DNA of 64,000 bases, from contig DLCG01000017.1 in the NCBI GenBank assembly GCA_002480495.1, positions 186,473 to 250,472 of the forward strand. The letters are read 5' to 3'. The notes beneath the pieces are model-generated. The model saw only the letters and a list, made by a program, of their open reading frames with translations, was not told the origin of the DNA and made no database searches. Position 1 is the first letter of the stretch; every line of letters starts with the position of its first letter. Below, piece by piece: positions 1 through 9,118 of this stretch. The position numbers and the translations under genes are program-made. This DNA is from Rhodobiaceae bacterium UBA7804 (GTDB lineage: Bacteria; Pseudomonadota; Alphaproteobacteria; Parvibaculales; Parvibaculaceae).

Positions 1-167
1 GGATCTGCGGATGCCGCGCGGAACGCCGCCTCCACCTCGTCATAGGCACGCCGGTTGAGCGCGTTGCGGCGCTCCGGCCGGTTGATCGTGACGATCGCGA
101 CATGGTCGCGCACCTCATAGAGCACGCAATTGAATTCGGACGGTTGAATCCGGGCCACCTGCGTCAT
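1..167 (-). CDS. Enoyl-CoA hydratase/isomerase family protein, N-terminal fragment
   Basis: Only the first 55 or so codons lie in the window; the gene continues past the left edge. The reading MTQVARIQ...VLYEVRDHVAIVTINRPERRNAL is the classic crotonase N-terminus, where the V-A-I-V-T-I-N-R-P-E-x-R-N-A-L stretch forms the first beta strand and the CoA-binding turn. Members hydrate or isomerise enoyl-CoA thioesters in the cytoplasm. The start is an ATG preceded by a strong purine-rich ribosome binding site (GAGGAGGAAAGG). It follows the SDR gene at 207-1010 by 39 bases on the same strand, so the two are probably co-transcribed in fatty-acid or acyl-CoA breakdown. The exact substrate cannot be told from the fragment. 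Confidence 0.85.
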   Translation of the reverse strand, partial: MTQVARIQPSEFNCVLYEVRDHVAIVTINRPERRNALNRRAYDEVEAAFRAASAD

Positions 168-206
168 GCCTTTCCTCCTCTCGCTCCCCTTGCGTCCGCA
201 AAACCT

Positions 207-1010
207 CTATTTGAAGTCGCCCAGCGCGTCGGCACCCGCATCGCCGAGCTTCGAACCGCCGTCGCAATCGACAATCGTGCCGGTGATGTATTTTGCATTG
301 TCCGTCGAGAGGAAGAGCGCCGTATCGGCGATATCCGTCTTGGTTCCATAGTCCCGCAAGGCGATCCGCGACTTGATCGCCTTCTCCATTTCCGGTGTCG
401 GCGCGAGGCGCGCCATACCCTCGGTATCGGCTATTGGACCCGGGGATATCGCGTTCACGCGCACACCTGCCGGGCCCCACTCCATCGCGAGACATTTGGT
501 CAGCATGTTGATGCCCGCCTTGGCAGCACAAACATGCGCCTGGAACAGGCTGGGATTGACCGCCTGCGGCGCGGTGATCGAGATCAGCGATGCTCCCGGC
601 CGGTTCAGATACTGGAAGGAGGCGCGCAGCACGTTGAAAGTGCCGATCAGATCGATGTCGACGACCGTCTTGAAACCGTTGGACGACATGCCGAGCGCAG
701 GCGCAACGAAATTGCCGGCGGCACCCGAGATCACGGCATCGAAATTGCCGAGCCGCTCCTGCGCCTGCTTCATGGCCTGGTCCACGGAATTGAAATCGCG
801 GACATCTGCAGCCATGCCGATGGCTTCCCCGCCTTCATCCGTGATCGTCTTGGCCGCCGCCGTGATTTTTTCGTGGCTACGGCTGATAAGGGCGATCTTG
901 GCTCCTGCTCGCGCGAAATGCTGCGCGATGCCGAGATTTATGCCGCTGGATGCCCCGGCGACGAAGGCAACCTTGCCCGCCAGCACCTGGTCCTTGAATG
1001 CATTCGTCAT
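207..1010 (-). CDS. SDR family oxidoreductase, 2,4-dienoyl-CoA reductase-like
   Basis: A 267-residue short-chain dehydrogenase. The cofactor loop is GASSGINLGIA near residue 19. The SGAAGNFVAPALGMSSNGFKTV region and the DIDLIGTFNVLRA helix are hallmarks of the 2,4-dienoyl-CoA reductase (DECR) branch. As in that branch, the usual YxxxK tyrosine is absent (the segment reads QAHVCAAKAG) while the lysine remains. The likely reaction is NADPH-dependent reduction of dienoyl-CoA during oxidation of unsaturated fatty acids, in the cytoplasm. A longer reading frame upstream is possible, but the ATG at 1010 places the Rossmann fold at the normal distance from the N-terminus. The neighbouring enoyl-CoA hydratase on the same strand supports a beta-oxidation role. 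Another acyl-CoA-active SDR is the main alternative. Confidence 0.8.
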   Translation of the reverse strand: MTNAFKDQVLAGKVAFVAGASSGINLGIAQHFARAGAKIALISRSHEKITAAAKTITDEGGEAIGMAADVRDFNSVDQAMKQAQERLGNFDAVISGAAGNFVAPALGMSSNGFKTVVDIDLIGTFNVLRASFQYLNRPGASLISITAPQAVNPSLFQAHVCAAKAGINMLTKCLAMEWGPAGVRVNAISPGPIADTEGMARLAPTPEMEKAIKSRIALRDYGTKTDIADTALFLSTDNAKYITGTIVDCDGGSKLGDAGADALGDFK

Positions 1011-1193
1011 GTCCGTCTCCCTGTGGAACGGCGCTTGAAACGCGCCTGCTTTGGAGTGCATCAAGCCCGTATTTACAGGCGCCCGCAACCCTTGGGCGCC
1101 ATTTGTGGAGACCTCTTCAAGGCTCTAGACTGCGTCCTCGCTCACCTTCCGCAACGGAAGCGGGGCGGCAGGCAGGAAAGGTCGAAAGGCATC

Positions 1194-2285
1194 ATGGCGT
1201 TCGTGAAAGGAGTGGCAATTATAGGCCTCGCACTCATCCTCATCATATTGATGAGCTTCTGGGCTGCAGGGCGCGCACGCATACCGCTCGATGCGGAAGC
1301 CCGCGCGACACTCGAGGCCGAAGGCAACGCGCATGACTTCATCACCCTGCCTTCGGGCACAGTGCACTACCGTCTGGAAGGTCCCGAGGCCGGACCTGTC
1401 GTGGTGCTGGTGCATGGCTTCTCCACGCCATCCATCGTCTGGGACGATTATTTTGCGCCCCTGACACAGGCGGGTTATCGCGTGCTCTCCTATGACAATT
1501 TCGGCCGGGGGCTGTCCGACCGGCCGGACGCGATCTATGACGCCGACCTTTTCGACCGTCAGCTCGCCGAATTGATCGAGGCATTGAAGATCAATCGCCG
1601 CGTCGATCTTGTGGGCTACTCAATGGGGGGCGCGATCGCGACGATCTTCACCTCCCGCCATCCGGACCAGGTGCGCTCGCTGACCCTGATAGCGCCGGCG
1701 GGCCTAGGCGTCGCGCGGAATGAGAATGCGGAACTCCTGACGCGCCCGCTCATCGGCGACTGGATCGTTCGTCTTTTCGGCACGCGCATCTTCTACAGCG
1801 CCGCCTCCCAGGAGGCCGTGAGCGCACCCAATCCCGGCGCCTTCCTTTCCGGTTTCAACCGGCAACTCGAGTATCGCGGATATGGCGACGCCCTTCTCTC
1901 CACGATGCGGCATTATCCGCTGACCGGCGCCGACGCGGCTTTCGCGGAAGTAGGCGCATCCGGAAAGCCCGTCCTCGCGATCTGGGGTGAAGCCGACGAA
2001 ACCGTACCCTACAAGAACGCCACGAGGCTGATGGAGCTTATTCCTCAGGCCCAGCTTCGCTCCTATCCCAGCGCCGGGCATAACATCACCTTCGCGGATC
2101 CGGGTCTGGTGACCGGTCTCATCGAGGGTTTTCTGCGCGTTCAGGATGCGCGGGTGACTTCGGCGGGCCCGGGCGGCAAACCGCGGGGTCCAATGACGCG
2201 CCTTGAATCGCGCCGCTGCGGCAGTTGCAGTCACGACCAGGCGAATGAAGACGGCTTCGAGGTCCAGAAACCTTCAGCCGAGTAG
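1194..2285 (+). CDS. Membrane-anchored alpha/beta hydrolase
   Basis: A 363-residue alpha/beta-hydrolase. An N-terminal hydrophobic stretch (about residues 5-26) forms a signal anchor, so the catalytic domain probably sits on the periplasmic side. The oxyanion region LVHGFS is followed by the nucleophile elbow GYSMGG (Ser143), an acid in IWGEADETVPY and the catalytic histidine in SAGHNITF. The reading frame is open much further upstream, to about position 102, but that part is antisense to the SDR and enoyl-CoA hydratase genes. The ATG at 1194, after AGGAAAGGTCGAAAGGC, is the sensible start. It is transcribed divergently from the fatty-acid pair. Substrate unknown: an ester, a lactone or a meta-cleavage product are all possible. 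Confidence 0.85.
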   Translation: MAFVKGVAIIGLALILIILMSFWAAGRARIPLDAEARATLEAEGNAHDFITLPSGTVHYRLEGPEAGPVVVLVHGFSTPSIVWDDYFAPLTQAGYRVLSYDNFGRGLSDRPDAIYDADLFDRQLAELIEALKINRRVDLVGYSMGGAIATIFTSRHPDQVRSLTLIAPAGLGVARNENAELLTRPLIGDWIVRLFGTRIFYSAASQEAVSAPNPGAFLSGFNRQLEYRGYGDALLSTMRHYPLTGADAAFAEVGASGKPVLAIWGEADETVPYKNATRLMELIPQAQLRSYPSAGHNITFADPGLVTGLIEGFLRVQDARVTSAGPGGKPRGPMTRLESRRCGSCSHDQANEDGFEVQKPSAE

Positions 2286-2308
2286 AGCGCCGATACGGTC
2301 GGGCGAAA

Positions 2309-3751
2309 GTGAGTAATCGGGTAATGAAGCCGCTCGTCGAAGAGCTGGATTGGATATCGCCGCACCAGGTTTTCCACGACCTTGCGTCGGAAGCCTTCGC
2401 GCTTTTTCTCGATAGCGCAACGGCCGGTCCAGGGCTCGACACAGGACGCCACGGCCAATGGAGTTTCATCGCCATTGAGCCCTTTCAGACGCTGGTCTGG
2501 CGTCAGCGAGACGCCGGCAAGCCATTCGAAATCCTGAAGCAGATGCTCGCCACCCTGCCCCCGGTGGAAAGCGATTGCCGCATGCCACCCTTCATCGGCG
2601 GCGCCGCCGGCTTCTTCGGATATGGGCTCGGCCGGACGCTCGAGCGCCTGCCGCCTGAAGAGCCTCCCTTCGCGATCGACGACCAGAACCTGCCCGACCT
2701 GGCGCTCGGCTTCTACGATACCGTTCTCGCCTTCGACATGGCGGAACGGCGCGCCTTCATCGTCTCGACGGGCTTGCCGCTTCACGATCCGGAAAAGCGG
2801 CGCGAGCATGCAAGCACGCGCGCCGAAGCCATGCGGAAACGCCTGTCATGTCTCGAACATGCGGCCACGCCCAAGGAGCCCGGCAGTCCCGCCATTTCGG
2901 CGAATTTCACGCGCGAGGCATATGAGCGCGCTGTCGCCCGCGTGATCGACTACATCCATGCGGGCGACATCTTCCAGGCGAACATCTCGCAGCGTTTCGA
3001 AACGGAGATCGGCCCGTGCGATACGCCCTACGCACTCTATCTTCGCCTCCGCAAGGCGAGCCCGGCGCCCTTCGCCTCCTTTTTCAATTTCGGCGAGGGA
3101 GCGCTCCTTTCTTCGTCGCCGGAGCGGTTTCTCCTGTGCAGGGACGGCGAAGTCGAAACGAAGCCGATCAAGGGGACGCGAAAGCGGGGCGCGACACGCG
3201 CCGAGGACGACGCCCTCGCTGCGGAACTTCTCGCCTCCGAAAAGGATCGCGCGGAAAACGTCATGATCGTGGACCTGCTGCGCAACGACATATCGCGCGT
3301 CTGCGAGGACAGCTCCGTCGTCGTGGATAAACTTTGCGAGCTCGAAAGCTTCGCGAATGTTCATCACCTGGTTTCGACGGTCCGGGGAAAACTTCGCCTC
3401 GGGAAATCCGCCGCCGACCTTCTCGCCGCCTGCTTTCCCGGCGGTTCAGTGACGGGCGCGCCGAAGCGCCGCGCAATGGAGATCATCGCCGAGCTGGAGC
3501 CGACAACGCGCGGCCCCTATTGCGGCGCCATCGGCTATCTCGGCGCGGACGGAAACATGGACAGCGCCATCGCAATCCGCACCATGACCGTGAAAGGCAG
3601 GCGCGTCACCTTTCAAGCCGGCGGGGGCATCGTTGCCGATTCCGATCCTGCTTCGGAATATGAGGAAACGCTGGCCAAAGCCCGGGACATGCGCGCCGCA
3701 GCCGGAACCTCGGATACAAAGGCATCTCTCCTCGAGGGAGAAAGCGCGTGA
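2309..3751 (+). CDS. pabB: Aminodeoxychorismate synthase component I (PabB)
   Basis: A 480-residue chorismate-binding enzyme that aminates chorismate to 4-amino-4-deoxychorismate, using ammonia delivered by the PabA subunit, on the way to p-aminobenzoate and folate. Visible signatures are KPIKGTRKRG, GSVTGAPKRRAM and GPYCGAIGY, all in the C-terminal catalytic half; the N-terminal third is the usual TrpE/PabB beta domain. The start is GTG at 2309; an in-frame ATG at 2324 is an alternative. The stop overlaps the start of pabA (GTGA), so translation is coupled. The KPIKGT motif favours PabB over anthranilate synthase TrpE, and the downstream PabC homologue supports that choice. Confidence 0.9.
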   Translation: MSNRVMKPLVEELDWISPHQVFHDLASEAFALFLDSATAGPGLDTGRHGQWSFIAIEPFQTLVWRQRDAGKPFEILKQMLATLPPVESDCRMPPFIGGAAGFFGYGLGRTLERLPPEEPPFAIDDQNLPDLALGFYDTVLAFDMAERRAFIVSTGLPLHDPEKRREHASTRAEAMRKRLSCLEHAATPKEPGSPAISANFTREAYERAVARVIDYIHAGDIFQANISQRFETEIGPCDTPYALYLRLRKASPAPFASFFNFGEGALLSSSPERFLLCRDGEVETKPIKGTRKRGATRAEDDALAAELLASEKDRAENVMIVDLLRNDISRVCEDSSVVVDKLCELESFANVHHLVSTVRGKLRLGKSAADLLAACFPGGSVTGAPKRRAMEIIAELEPTTRGPYCGAIGYLGADGNMDSAIAIRTMTVKGRRVTFQAGGGIVADSDPASEYEETLAKARDMRAAAGTSDTKASLLEGESA

Positions 3752-4347
3752 TTCTCGTCATCGATAATTTCGACAGCTTCGTTCACAACCTGGCGCGTTA
3801 TGTCGGAGAACTGGGCCATGAACGGCGCACCATCCGCACGGACGAAATCGCGGTCGATGAAGCACTTGCATTGGGCCCGGAAGCGATCATCCTCTCCCCC
3901 GGCCCTTGCGGCCCCGACAAGGCGGGCATCTCCATTCCATTGGTGAAGGCGGCGGCGGAGCGCGGTATCCCGCTTCTCGGCGTCTGCCTCGGTCATCAGG
4001 CAATCGCCTCCGCCTTTGGCGGATATATCCCCCGCGCACCGAAGCCCGTTCACGGCAAACCATCGAAAATCCTTCACGATGGCAAGGGAATCTTCGAGGG
4101 CATCCCTTCGCCGTTTATCGCCGGGCGTTATCATTCTCTTGTCGCAGAGCTCGATCCGGAAGGACCGCTCCATGCCACCGCACACACGGAAGACGGCGTG
4201 CTGATGGCGCTTGAGCATGAAAGCCTGCCGATCCATGGCGTACAATTCCATCCCGAATCCGTGCTGACGGAACATGGCCACGCGCTGCTCGCCAATTTTT
4301 TGCGGACCGCGAAGGCGCGCCCCGTAGAGGAGAGGAGGAGCGCATGA
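3748..4347 (+). CDS. pabA: Aminodeoxychorismate synthase glutamine amidotransferase (PabA)
   Basis: A 199-residue class I glutamine amidotransferase that hydrolyses glutamine and channels ammonia to PabB. It begins MILVIDNFDSFVHNL, typical of PabA/TrpG. The nucleophile is Cys80 in LLGVCLGHQA, and the catalytic His-Glu pair is in VQFHPES near the C-terminus. The GTG start overlaps the pabB stop, and the TGA stop overlaps the ATG of pabC, so the three proteins are made from one message. In some bacteria this subunit also serves anthranilate synthase; nothing here excludes that. Confidence 0.92.
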   Translation: MILVIDNFDSFVHNLARYVGELGHERRTIRTDEIAVDEALALGPEAIILSPGPCGPDKAGISIPLVKAAAERGIPLLGVCLGHQAIASAFGGYIPRAPKPVHGKPSKILHDGKGIFEGIPSPFIAGRYHSLVAELDPEGPLHATAHTEDGVLMALEHESLPIHGVQFHPESVLTEHGHALLANFLRTAKARPVEERRSA

Positions 4348-5192
4348 AGATCTGGCTGAACGGGACGATATCGGATGCACGAGATGCCCGGATCGATCCT
4401 TCGGATCGGGGATTCCTGCTGGGCGACGGGCTCTTCGAAACCATGCTGGCGCTGCATGGGCATATTCTTTTCGCGGACGAACACATGCTGCGTCTCGGCG
4501 CTGCGGCTGAGCTGGTCGGCCTCCCACTTCCCTTTTCACTCGCCGAAATCGAAATGGCCTGCGCCGATCTGCTGGACGAGAACGGGCTCGATGACGCCCC
4601 TCGCGCCTCCGTCCGCGTGACGGTTACGAGGGGCCCCGGCCCACGCGGCCTCGCGCTGCCCGCGGAACCGAAACCGACGCTGCTGATCACCTGTGCGGAA
4701 ATGGGCGCGCCCCCGGAACGGCTTTCGCTCGTCACTGCAACCCCTAGACGCAATCCCTGGTCGCCTTCTTCGCGGCTCAAGGCTCTGCCCTATATGGACA
4801 ATGTGCTGGCAAAGGAGGAAGCCCGCGAGAAAGGCGCGGATGATGCACTGCTGCTCGACACGAATGGGAACGTCGCCTGCGCGAGCGCGGCGAACATTTT
4901 TTTCTGGGAGGACGGAAAACTTGTCACCCCTTCCGCGAACTGCGGCATCCTGCCGGGCATCACGCGGGCGGCATTGCTGGAACTCGCACCCGATATCGGC
5001 ATTGACGTTTCGGAAGAGGAAATCGCGCCCGCGCGGCTTTCGCGCTTTTCCGGCGCATTCGTGACGAACAGCCTGATGGGGCTTGTTCCCGTCACGCGCA
5101 TCGACGGACGGGATATCCCCGCCCATTCGATGACGGCCCGCCTCGCCGCGGCATACGAGCTTTTGCTCGACGCCGCGGAAGACGATGAGTGA
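4344..5192 (+). CDS. pabC: Class IV aminotransferase, likely aminodeoxychorismate lyase (PabC)
   Basis: A 282-residue PLP-dependent fold-type IV enzyme. The DRGFLLGDGLFETM segment and the PLP lysine in SSRLKALPYMDN (Lys146) are typical, as is the CASAANIFFW phosphate-binding region. By operon position it should release pyruvate from aminodeoxychorismate to give p-aminobenzoate. D-amino acid and branched-chain aminotransferases share the fold, so the assignment leans on the neighbours. It overlaps pabA by four bases (ATGA), and its stop abuts the stop of the opposite-strand membrane protein with no gap. Confidence 0.87.
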   Translation: MKIWLNGTISDARDARIDPSDRGFLLGDGLFETMLALHGHILFADEHMLRLGAAAELVGLPLPFSLAEIEMACADLLDENGLDDAPRASVRVTVTRGPGPRGLALPAEPKPTLLITCAEMGAPPERLSLVTATPRRNPWSPSSRLKALPYMDNVLAKEEAREKGADDALLLDTNGNVACASAANIFFWEDGKLVTPSANCGILPGITRAALLELAPDIGIDVSEEEIAPARLSRFSGAFVTNSLMGLVPVTRIDGRDIPAHSMTARLAAAYELLLDAAEDDE

Positions 5193-5585
5193 TTACTCGC
5201 CGACGGTGAAGTCGCGGCGCGCCGCCGTAATGGTCACGGTGAAGCCCGCGATCACGTCGAAAAGCGCCAGCAATACGAGCGCGAAGAAGGTAGAGGTTCC
5301 GAACTGCGGCAGCACAATGAACTCGACGAGCGCAATGAGCAGCACAAGCATCGACAGCGCATGATTGACGATGGTCGATGCGCCGGTCTTGGTCGAATTG
5401 ATGAGTTCGAGGAAGAGCAGGATCAGTCCGGTAAAGACGATGACGTCGCCGACCGATATCGTCCAGATCGCGCCGGAGATCAGCGTGATGGAGGTAACCT
5501 GCGACTCCATGGAGAGACCGGTCAGGAAAATGATGACGTTGTAGATGATGATGACGATTGCCATCAGCGGCAGCGTACCGAGCAT
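5193..5585 (-). CDS. Small membrane protein of unknown function, four TM segments
   Basis: A 130-residue hydrophobic protein with about four transmembrane helices: MAIVIIIYNVIIFLT, the ISGAIWTISVGDVIVFTGLILLFL region, ALSMLVLLIALVEFIVL and FFALVLLALFDVIAGFTVTI. No catalytic motif was recognised. The ATG at 5585 fits the first helix; an in-frame start at 5612 would add nine polar residues. An inverted repeat (ACTGAC, nine bases, GTCAGT) at 5613-5633 lies just upstream and may be an operator. Function unknown. Confidence 0.7.
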   Translation of the reverse strand: MLGTLPLMAIVIIIYNVIIFLTGLSMESQVTSITLISGAIWTISVGDVIVFTGLILLFLELINSTKTGASTIVNHALSMLVLLIALVEFIVLPQFGTSTFFALVLLALFDVIAGFTVTITAARRDFTVGE

Positions 5586-5730
5586 TGTCGAACCCTCTTT
5601 TTGCCCCCACAAACTGACTTGTTGTGTGTCAGTCTAGCACAGTTTCGGCACCATAACCCGTTCACATGACCGAATGCCGACAATGAAGGACGGCATTGCG
5701 GCTCATGAACAACACCGAGGACGCCTCAGA

Positions 5731-6816
5731 GTGCAGACAGCATCTCCATATTTTTCAGGGACTTATCCGGAGGCGCGCACGAAGTTCCTCGAGGCGGCGA
5801 GACGGGCCGGTGCGCGCATTAACCATCACGAACATCCGCTGAAGGGCCCCGAGGGCGAAGTGCTCGCGACGGATGTCGCGCGGATCGGGCCGGCGGACGC
5901 GAGCCGTATTCTCGCTATTGGCTCGGGAACACACGGCGTCGAGGGTTATTGCGGCTCGGGCGTGCAGACGGCGCTTCTTTCGGGAGGCTTCGCGGACGAG
6001 TTGCCGGACGGCACCGCACTCGTTCTCGTGCATGCGATCAATCCTTACGGCTTTGCCTGGAACCGGCGGGTCAACGAGGACAATGTCGACCTCAACCGCA
6101 ACTTCATCGACCACTCGAAACCGCACCCCGAGAACCCCGGTTACGAGGAACTGGCGGACGCCATCAACCCGCGCGACCTCTCACCGGAAACAATGGCGAA
6201 GAGCCGCGCGCGCATGAAGGCTTATGCCGAAAGGCACGGTCACCGCGCCATGCAGCATGCGCTCTCGGCCGGGCAGTACACGCATGCGGATGGCGTGCAG
6301 TTCGGCGGGCGCGAGCCCGTCTGGTCGAACAGGACACTCCGCAAGATCATTCGCGAGGAAATGGCTCAGGCGAGCCGCGTGATCTTTGTCGATATCCATA
6401 CCGGCCTCGGCGCGCGCGGACAGGGCGAGATGATCTGCGTCGAGCCGGAAACGAGCGAGACCTACAAGCGAATGCGGCGCTGGTGGGGCGACATCGTTCA
6501 TTCGACGGTCGGCGGCGCGTCGGTTTCCTCAGACGTGCCCGGCTCGATCCCCGTCTGCTTTGCCGAGGAGCTGAAGGGCCGCGAGGTGACGTCTGGCGGG
6601 CTCGAATTCGGCACCGTTCCGATCGCGCAAGTCACCATCGCGCTTCAGTCCGACAACTGGCTTCACCAGAACGGCGGCGCTGAGAACCCCAGGGCAAAGG
6701 AAATCGCGAAGGCAATCCGCGATGCCTTTTACGTCGATGCCGATGACTGGAAGGAAATGGTGACGGCGCAGACGCGGGACATCTGCCGCGCGGCGCTGAA
6801 GGGGTTGCAGGAATAG
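5731..6816 (+). CDS. DUF2817 family (M14-like) hydrolase
   Basis: About 361 residues of the DUF2817 family, related to zinc carboxypeptidases of family M14. The metal site is suggested by GSGTHGVEGYCGSG (HxxE), with later conserved pieces DLNRNFIDH and VDIHTGLGARGQGE. These match the His-x-x-Glu and His ligands of the M14 fold. The substrate is not known for the family; a peptide or an amide-linked cell-wall fragment is plausible. The start chosen is GTG at 5731, preceded by GAGGA; ATG codons at 5674 and 5683 are in frame but have no ribosome binding site. It ends just before a bidirectional hairpin shared with rpmF. Confidence 0.78.
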   Translation: MQTASPYFSGTYPEARTKFLEAARRAGARINHHEHPLKGPEGEVLATDVARIGPADASRILAIGSGTHGVEGYCGSGVQTALLSGGFADELPDGTALVLVHAINPYGFAWNRRVNEDNVDLNRNFIDHSKPHPENPGYEELADAINPRDLSPETMAKSRARMKAYAERHGHRAMQHALSAGQYTHADGVQFGGREPVWSNRTLRKIIREEMAQASRVIFVDIHTGLGARGQGEMICVEPETSETYKRMRRWWGDIVHSTVGGASVSSDVPGSIPVCFAEELKGREVTSGGLEFGTVPIAQVTIALQSDNWLHQNGGAENPRAKEIAKAIRDAFYVDADDWKEMVTAQTRDICRAALKGLQE

Positions 6817-6827
6817 CCGCAAAAGGA

Positions 6828-6853
6828 AAACGCCGCCCCGGGGGGCGGCGTTT
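6828..6853. terminator. Bidirectional hairpin terminator between DUF2817 gene and rpmF
   Basis: A 12-base perfect stem (AAACGCCGCCCC paired with GGGGCGGCGTTT) with a two-base loop lies between two convergent genes. The A-run before the stem and T-run after it make it usable from both sides. Confidence 0.75.
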
Positions 6854-6880
6854 CGAAACTCGTGCCGAAGCAGGTGAGCC

Positions 6881-7063
6881 TTACTCGCCCTTCGGCTTCA
6901 GGATCTGCTTGCCGCGATACATGCCGCTCTTCAGGTCCACGTGATGGGGACGGTGAAGCTCGCCCGAATCCGGGTTCTCGACATAGGCCGGCTGCGACAG
7001 CGCATCGGCCGAACGGCGCATGCCGCGCTTCGACGGGGTGGTTTTCCTCTTGGGGACGGCCAT
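6881..7063 (-). CDS. rpmF: 50S ribosomal protein L32
   Basis: A 60-residue basic protein starting MAVPKRKTTPSKRGMRRSAD, the universal L32 N-terminus. It ends CxxC-free, as is common in alphaproteobacteria (HHVDLKSGMYRGKQILKPKGE region). L32 is a small component of the large ribosomal subunit near the peptidyl transferase centre. It stands alone here, without the plsX-fabH genes often found next to it. Confidence 0.97.
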   Translation of the reverse strand: MAVPKRKTTPSKRGMRRSADALSQPAYVENPDSGELHRPHHVDLKSGMYRGKQILKPKGE

Positions 7064-7255
7064 GGGCTTCGCTCCGATTGCTCCGCGAGCGGCCCACCAT
7101 TTGCGGACGCCTGCCCTCGCGAAAAAGGCTTTGAAAACAAAATACTAGCCGTAACCGGCAGCGCTTTGGGCAACTCCGGACGGCCTTTGGCGGCCTTATA
7201 CAGCGAAAGCGGGCGAAAAGTCCATAAGGGCCCGCCCGAAATGCAGGAATCCGCC

Positions 7256-7858
7256 CTAGTTGAGATGAATGATGGCGCACTCATCCGCGGAGACAGCGGC
7301 CCGCGCGCAGGCGCTCCGGGCGCTGCGCTCGCTGGCGAAGGGGCCCATGCGAACGCGGTGAACTTCTTCGCCTGAAACCCGCGCCATATCAATGGCGACG
7401 CGCTCACCGGGCTTGAGGTCCGGCTCGCGGCCCAGAATGTCGAAATAGCGGCGGCTGGCGCGGTCGATGGTGGAATAGGAGCCCACCTGTGCGTAGTAGC
7501 GCCCCTCCGGCGCGGAAAGCGCGGCAACCTGCACCGAGCCTGCCGAACTCCGGCCCGGACGGGCGAGAGGCTTCGGCACGGAAGCGCTGATGGAGCCCGT
7601 GACGAGGCCGGCATAGGGATCGTCGTTCCAGGCAACCTGCGTATATTGAGGCCGCGCGGCGGGACGAGCCGAGGTGGTCGGAATCTCGATTGTCTTCTCG
7701 ACCAGCCGGTCCATGCCGCCACGGTCGTAAACCCTTACCTCCTGCCGCTCGCGCGGAGCCGGGTCCACGAGCCCCCGCTCCTTCTGGATCACGAATAACG
7801 CCACCAGCACCGCGCCGAGGACCAGCCAGAAGCGGTCGCGCTGAGCCTTTTCGAACAT
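7256..7858 (-). CDS. SPOR-domain membrane protein
   Basis: About 200 residues: a short cytoplasmic N-terminus, one transmembrane helix (FWLVLGAVLVALFVI), a proline/alanine-rich linker, and a C-terminal SPOR domain beginning GRYYAQVGSYSTIDRASRRY and running to VRMGPFASERSARSACARA. SPOR domains bind denuded peptidoglycan glycans and usually take a protein to the division septum. The start at 7858 (MFEKAQRD) puts the helix right after a short polar head; an in-frame ATG at 7870 adds four residues. The specific division role is inferred from the family. Confidence 0.82.
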   Translation of the reverse strand: MFEKAQRDRFWLVLGAVLVALFVIQKERGLVDPAPRERQEVRVYDRGGMDRLVEKTIEIPTTSARPAARPQYTQVAWNDDPYAGLVTGSISASVPKPLARPGRSSAGSVQVAALSAPEGRYYAQVGSYSTIDRASRRYFDILGREPDLKPGERVAIDMARVSGEEVHRVRMGPFASERSARSACARAAVSADECAIIHLN

Positions 7859-7999
7859 GTCTGCCCCCATCCCTTTTCCGCCGCAGCGGCCGATGGGAGG
7901 AGACTCGCTCCATATGGTTAACTCACACTTAAACTGGCCCGAACTGGGACAATTATCCTCGGGCCGGGAGAAATGTGTGAGCTATTCCAACAACTTGGT

Positions 8000-9118
8000 T
8001 CAGGCAGCAATTACGCTCGCGGCATCCCTGTAGCCGACCCCAAGCGCATCGGACACCGCCTTGTAGGTCACCTGCCCCTTGTGGACGTTGAGCCCCGCAA
8101 GAAGGTGCGGATTGTCGAGCAGGGCCTGACGATAGCCCTTGTCCGCAAGCGCCAGCGTGAAGGGGAGCGTCGCGTTGTTGAGGGCGAAGGTCGAGGTGCG
8201 CGCGACGGCGCCGGGCATGTTCGCGACGCAGTAGTGGACGACCTCGTGCTTCACATAGGTCGGCTCGGCATGGGTGGTCGGATGCGAGGTCGCGAAGCAG
8301 CCGCCCTGATCGATGGCGATATCGACCAGCACCGAACCCTTCTTCATCTGCTTCACCATATCTTCCGTCACGAGCTTCGGCGCGGCCGCACCGGGAACGA
8401 GAACGGCGCCTATGACGAGATCCGCGCCCAGCACGCTTTCCTCGATCGCATCGACCGTGGAATAGATCGTGTTGAGGCTCGGCCCGAACTGCATGTCGAG
8501 TTCGTAGAGACGGTGGAGATTGAGATCGATCACCGTGACATGGGCTTCGAGGCCCATCGCCATGCGCGCGGCATTGGTACCCGACACGCCGCCGCCCAGA
8601 ATGACGACTTTCGCGGCGGGAACGCCGGGCACGCCGCCCAGCAGCATGCCGCGCCCGCCCTGCGCGATCTCGAGGCAATGCGCGCCCGCCTGGATCGACA
8701 TTCGGCCAGCCACCTCCGACATCGGCGCAAGAAGCGGCAGACCGCCGCGCTGGTCGGTCACGGTTTCATAGGCGATGGCGATGCAGCCCGACTCCATGAG
8801 CCCGCGCGCCTGCTCGGGATCGGGCGCGAGGTGCAGATAGGTGAAGAGGATCTGGTTCTCGCGCAGCATCTTCCATTCGGCGGGCTGCGGCTCCTTCACC
8901 TTCACGATCATGTCGGCCCTGGCGAAGATTTCCTCCGCCGTATCGACGATCTTCGCGCCGGCGGCTTCATATTGCTCGTCGAAGAGACCGATGCCGAAAC
9001 CCGCGCCCTTCTGCACCAGAACCTCATGCCCGTGATGCACCGCCTCGCGGACGGCGGGCGGCGTCATGCCGACGCGATATTCGTGAACCTTGATTTCCTT
9101 GGGGACGCCGATGCGCAT
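8000..9118 (-). CDS. ald: Alanine dehydrogenase
   Basis: A 372-residue NAD-dependent alanine dehydrogenase, interconverting L-alanine and pyruvate plus ammonia in the cytoplasm. It starts MRIGVPKEIKVHEYRVGMTP. The substrate-binding Lys75 (VKVKEPQ) and catalytic His96 (FTYLHLA) fall at the same positions as in characterised Ald enzymes. The GGRGMLLGGVPGV segment and the Rossmann motif VVILGGGVSGTNAA follow. The open frame extends 62 codons further upstream, but the ATG at 9118 matches the family N-terminus. It is a single gene with intergenic DNA on both sides. It would link alanine use to central carbon metabolism. Confidence 0.95.
   Translation of the reverse strand: MRIGVPKEIKVHEYRVGMTPPAVREAVHHGHEVLVQKGAGFGIGLFDEQYEAAGAKIVDTAEEIFARADMIVKVKEPQPAEWKMLRENQILFTYLHLAPDPEQARGLMESGCIAIAYETVTDQRGGLPLLAPMSEVAGRMSIQAGAHCLEIAQGGRGMLLGGVPGVPAAKVVILGGGVSGTNAARMAMGLEAHVTVIDLNLHRLYELDMQFGPSLNTIYSTVDAIEESVLGADLVIGAVLVPGAAAPKLVTEDMVKQMKKGSVLVDIAIDQGGCFATSHPTTHAEPTYVKHEVVHYCVANMPGAVARTSTFALNNATLPFTLALADKGYRQALLDNPHLLAGLNVHKGQVTYKAVSDALGVGYRDAASVIAA

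Noticed and set aside
102..1193. N-terminal extension of the alpha/beta hydrolase frame
   Set aside because: It runs antisense to the enoyl-CoA hydratase and SDR genes, and the real start at 1194 has a ribosome binding site and a membrane anchor.
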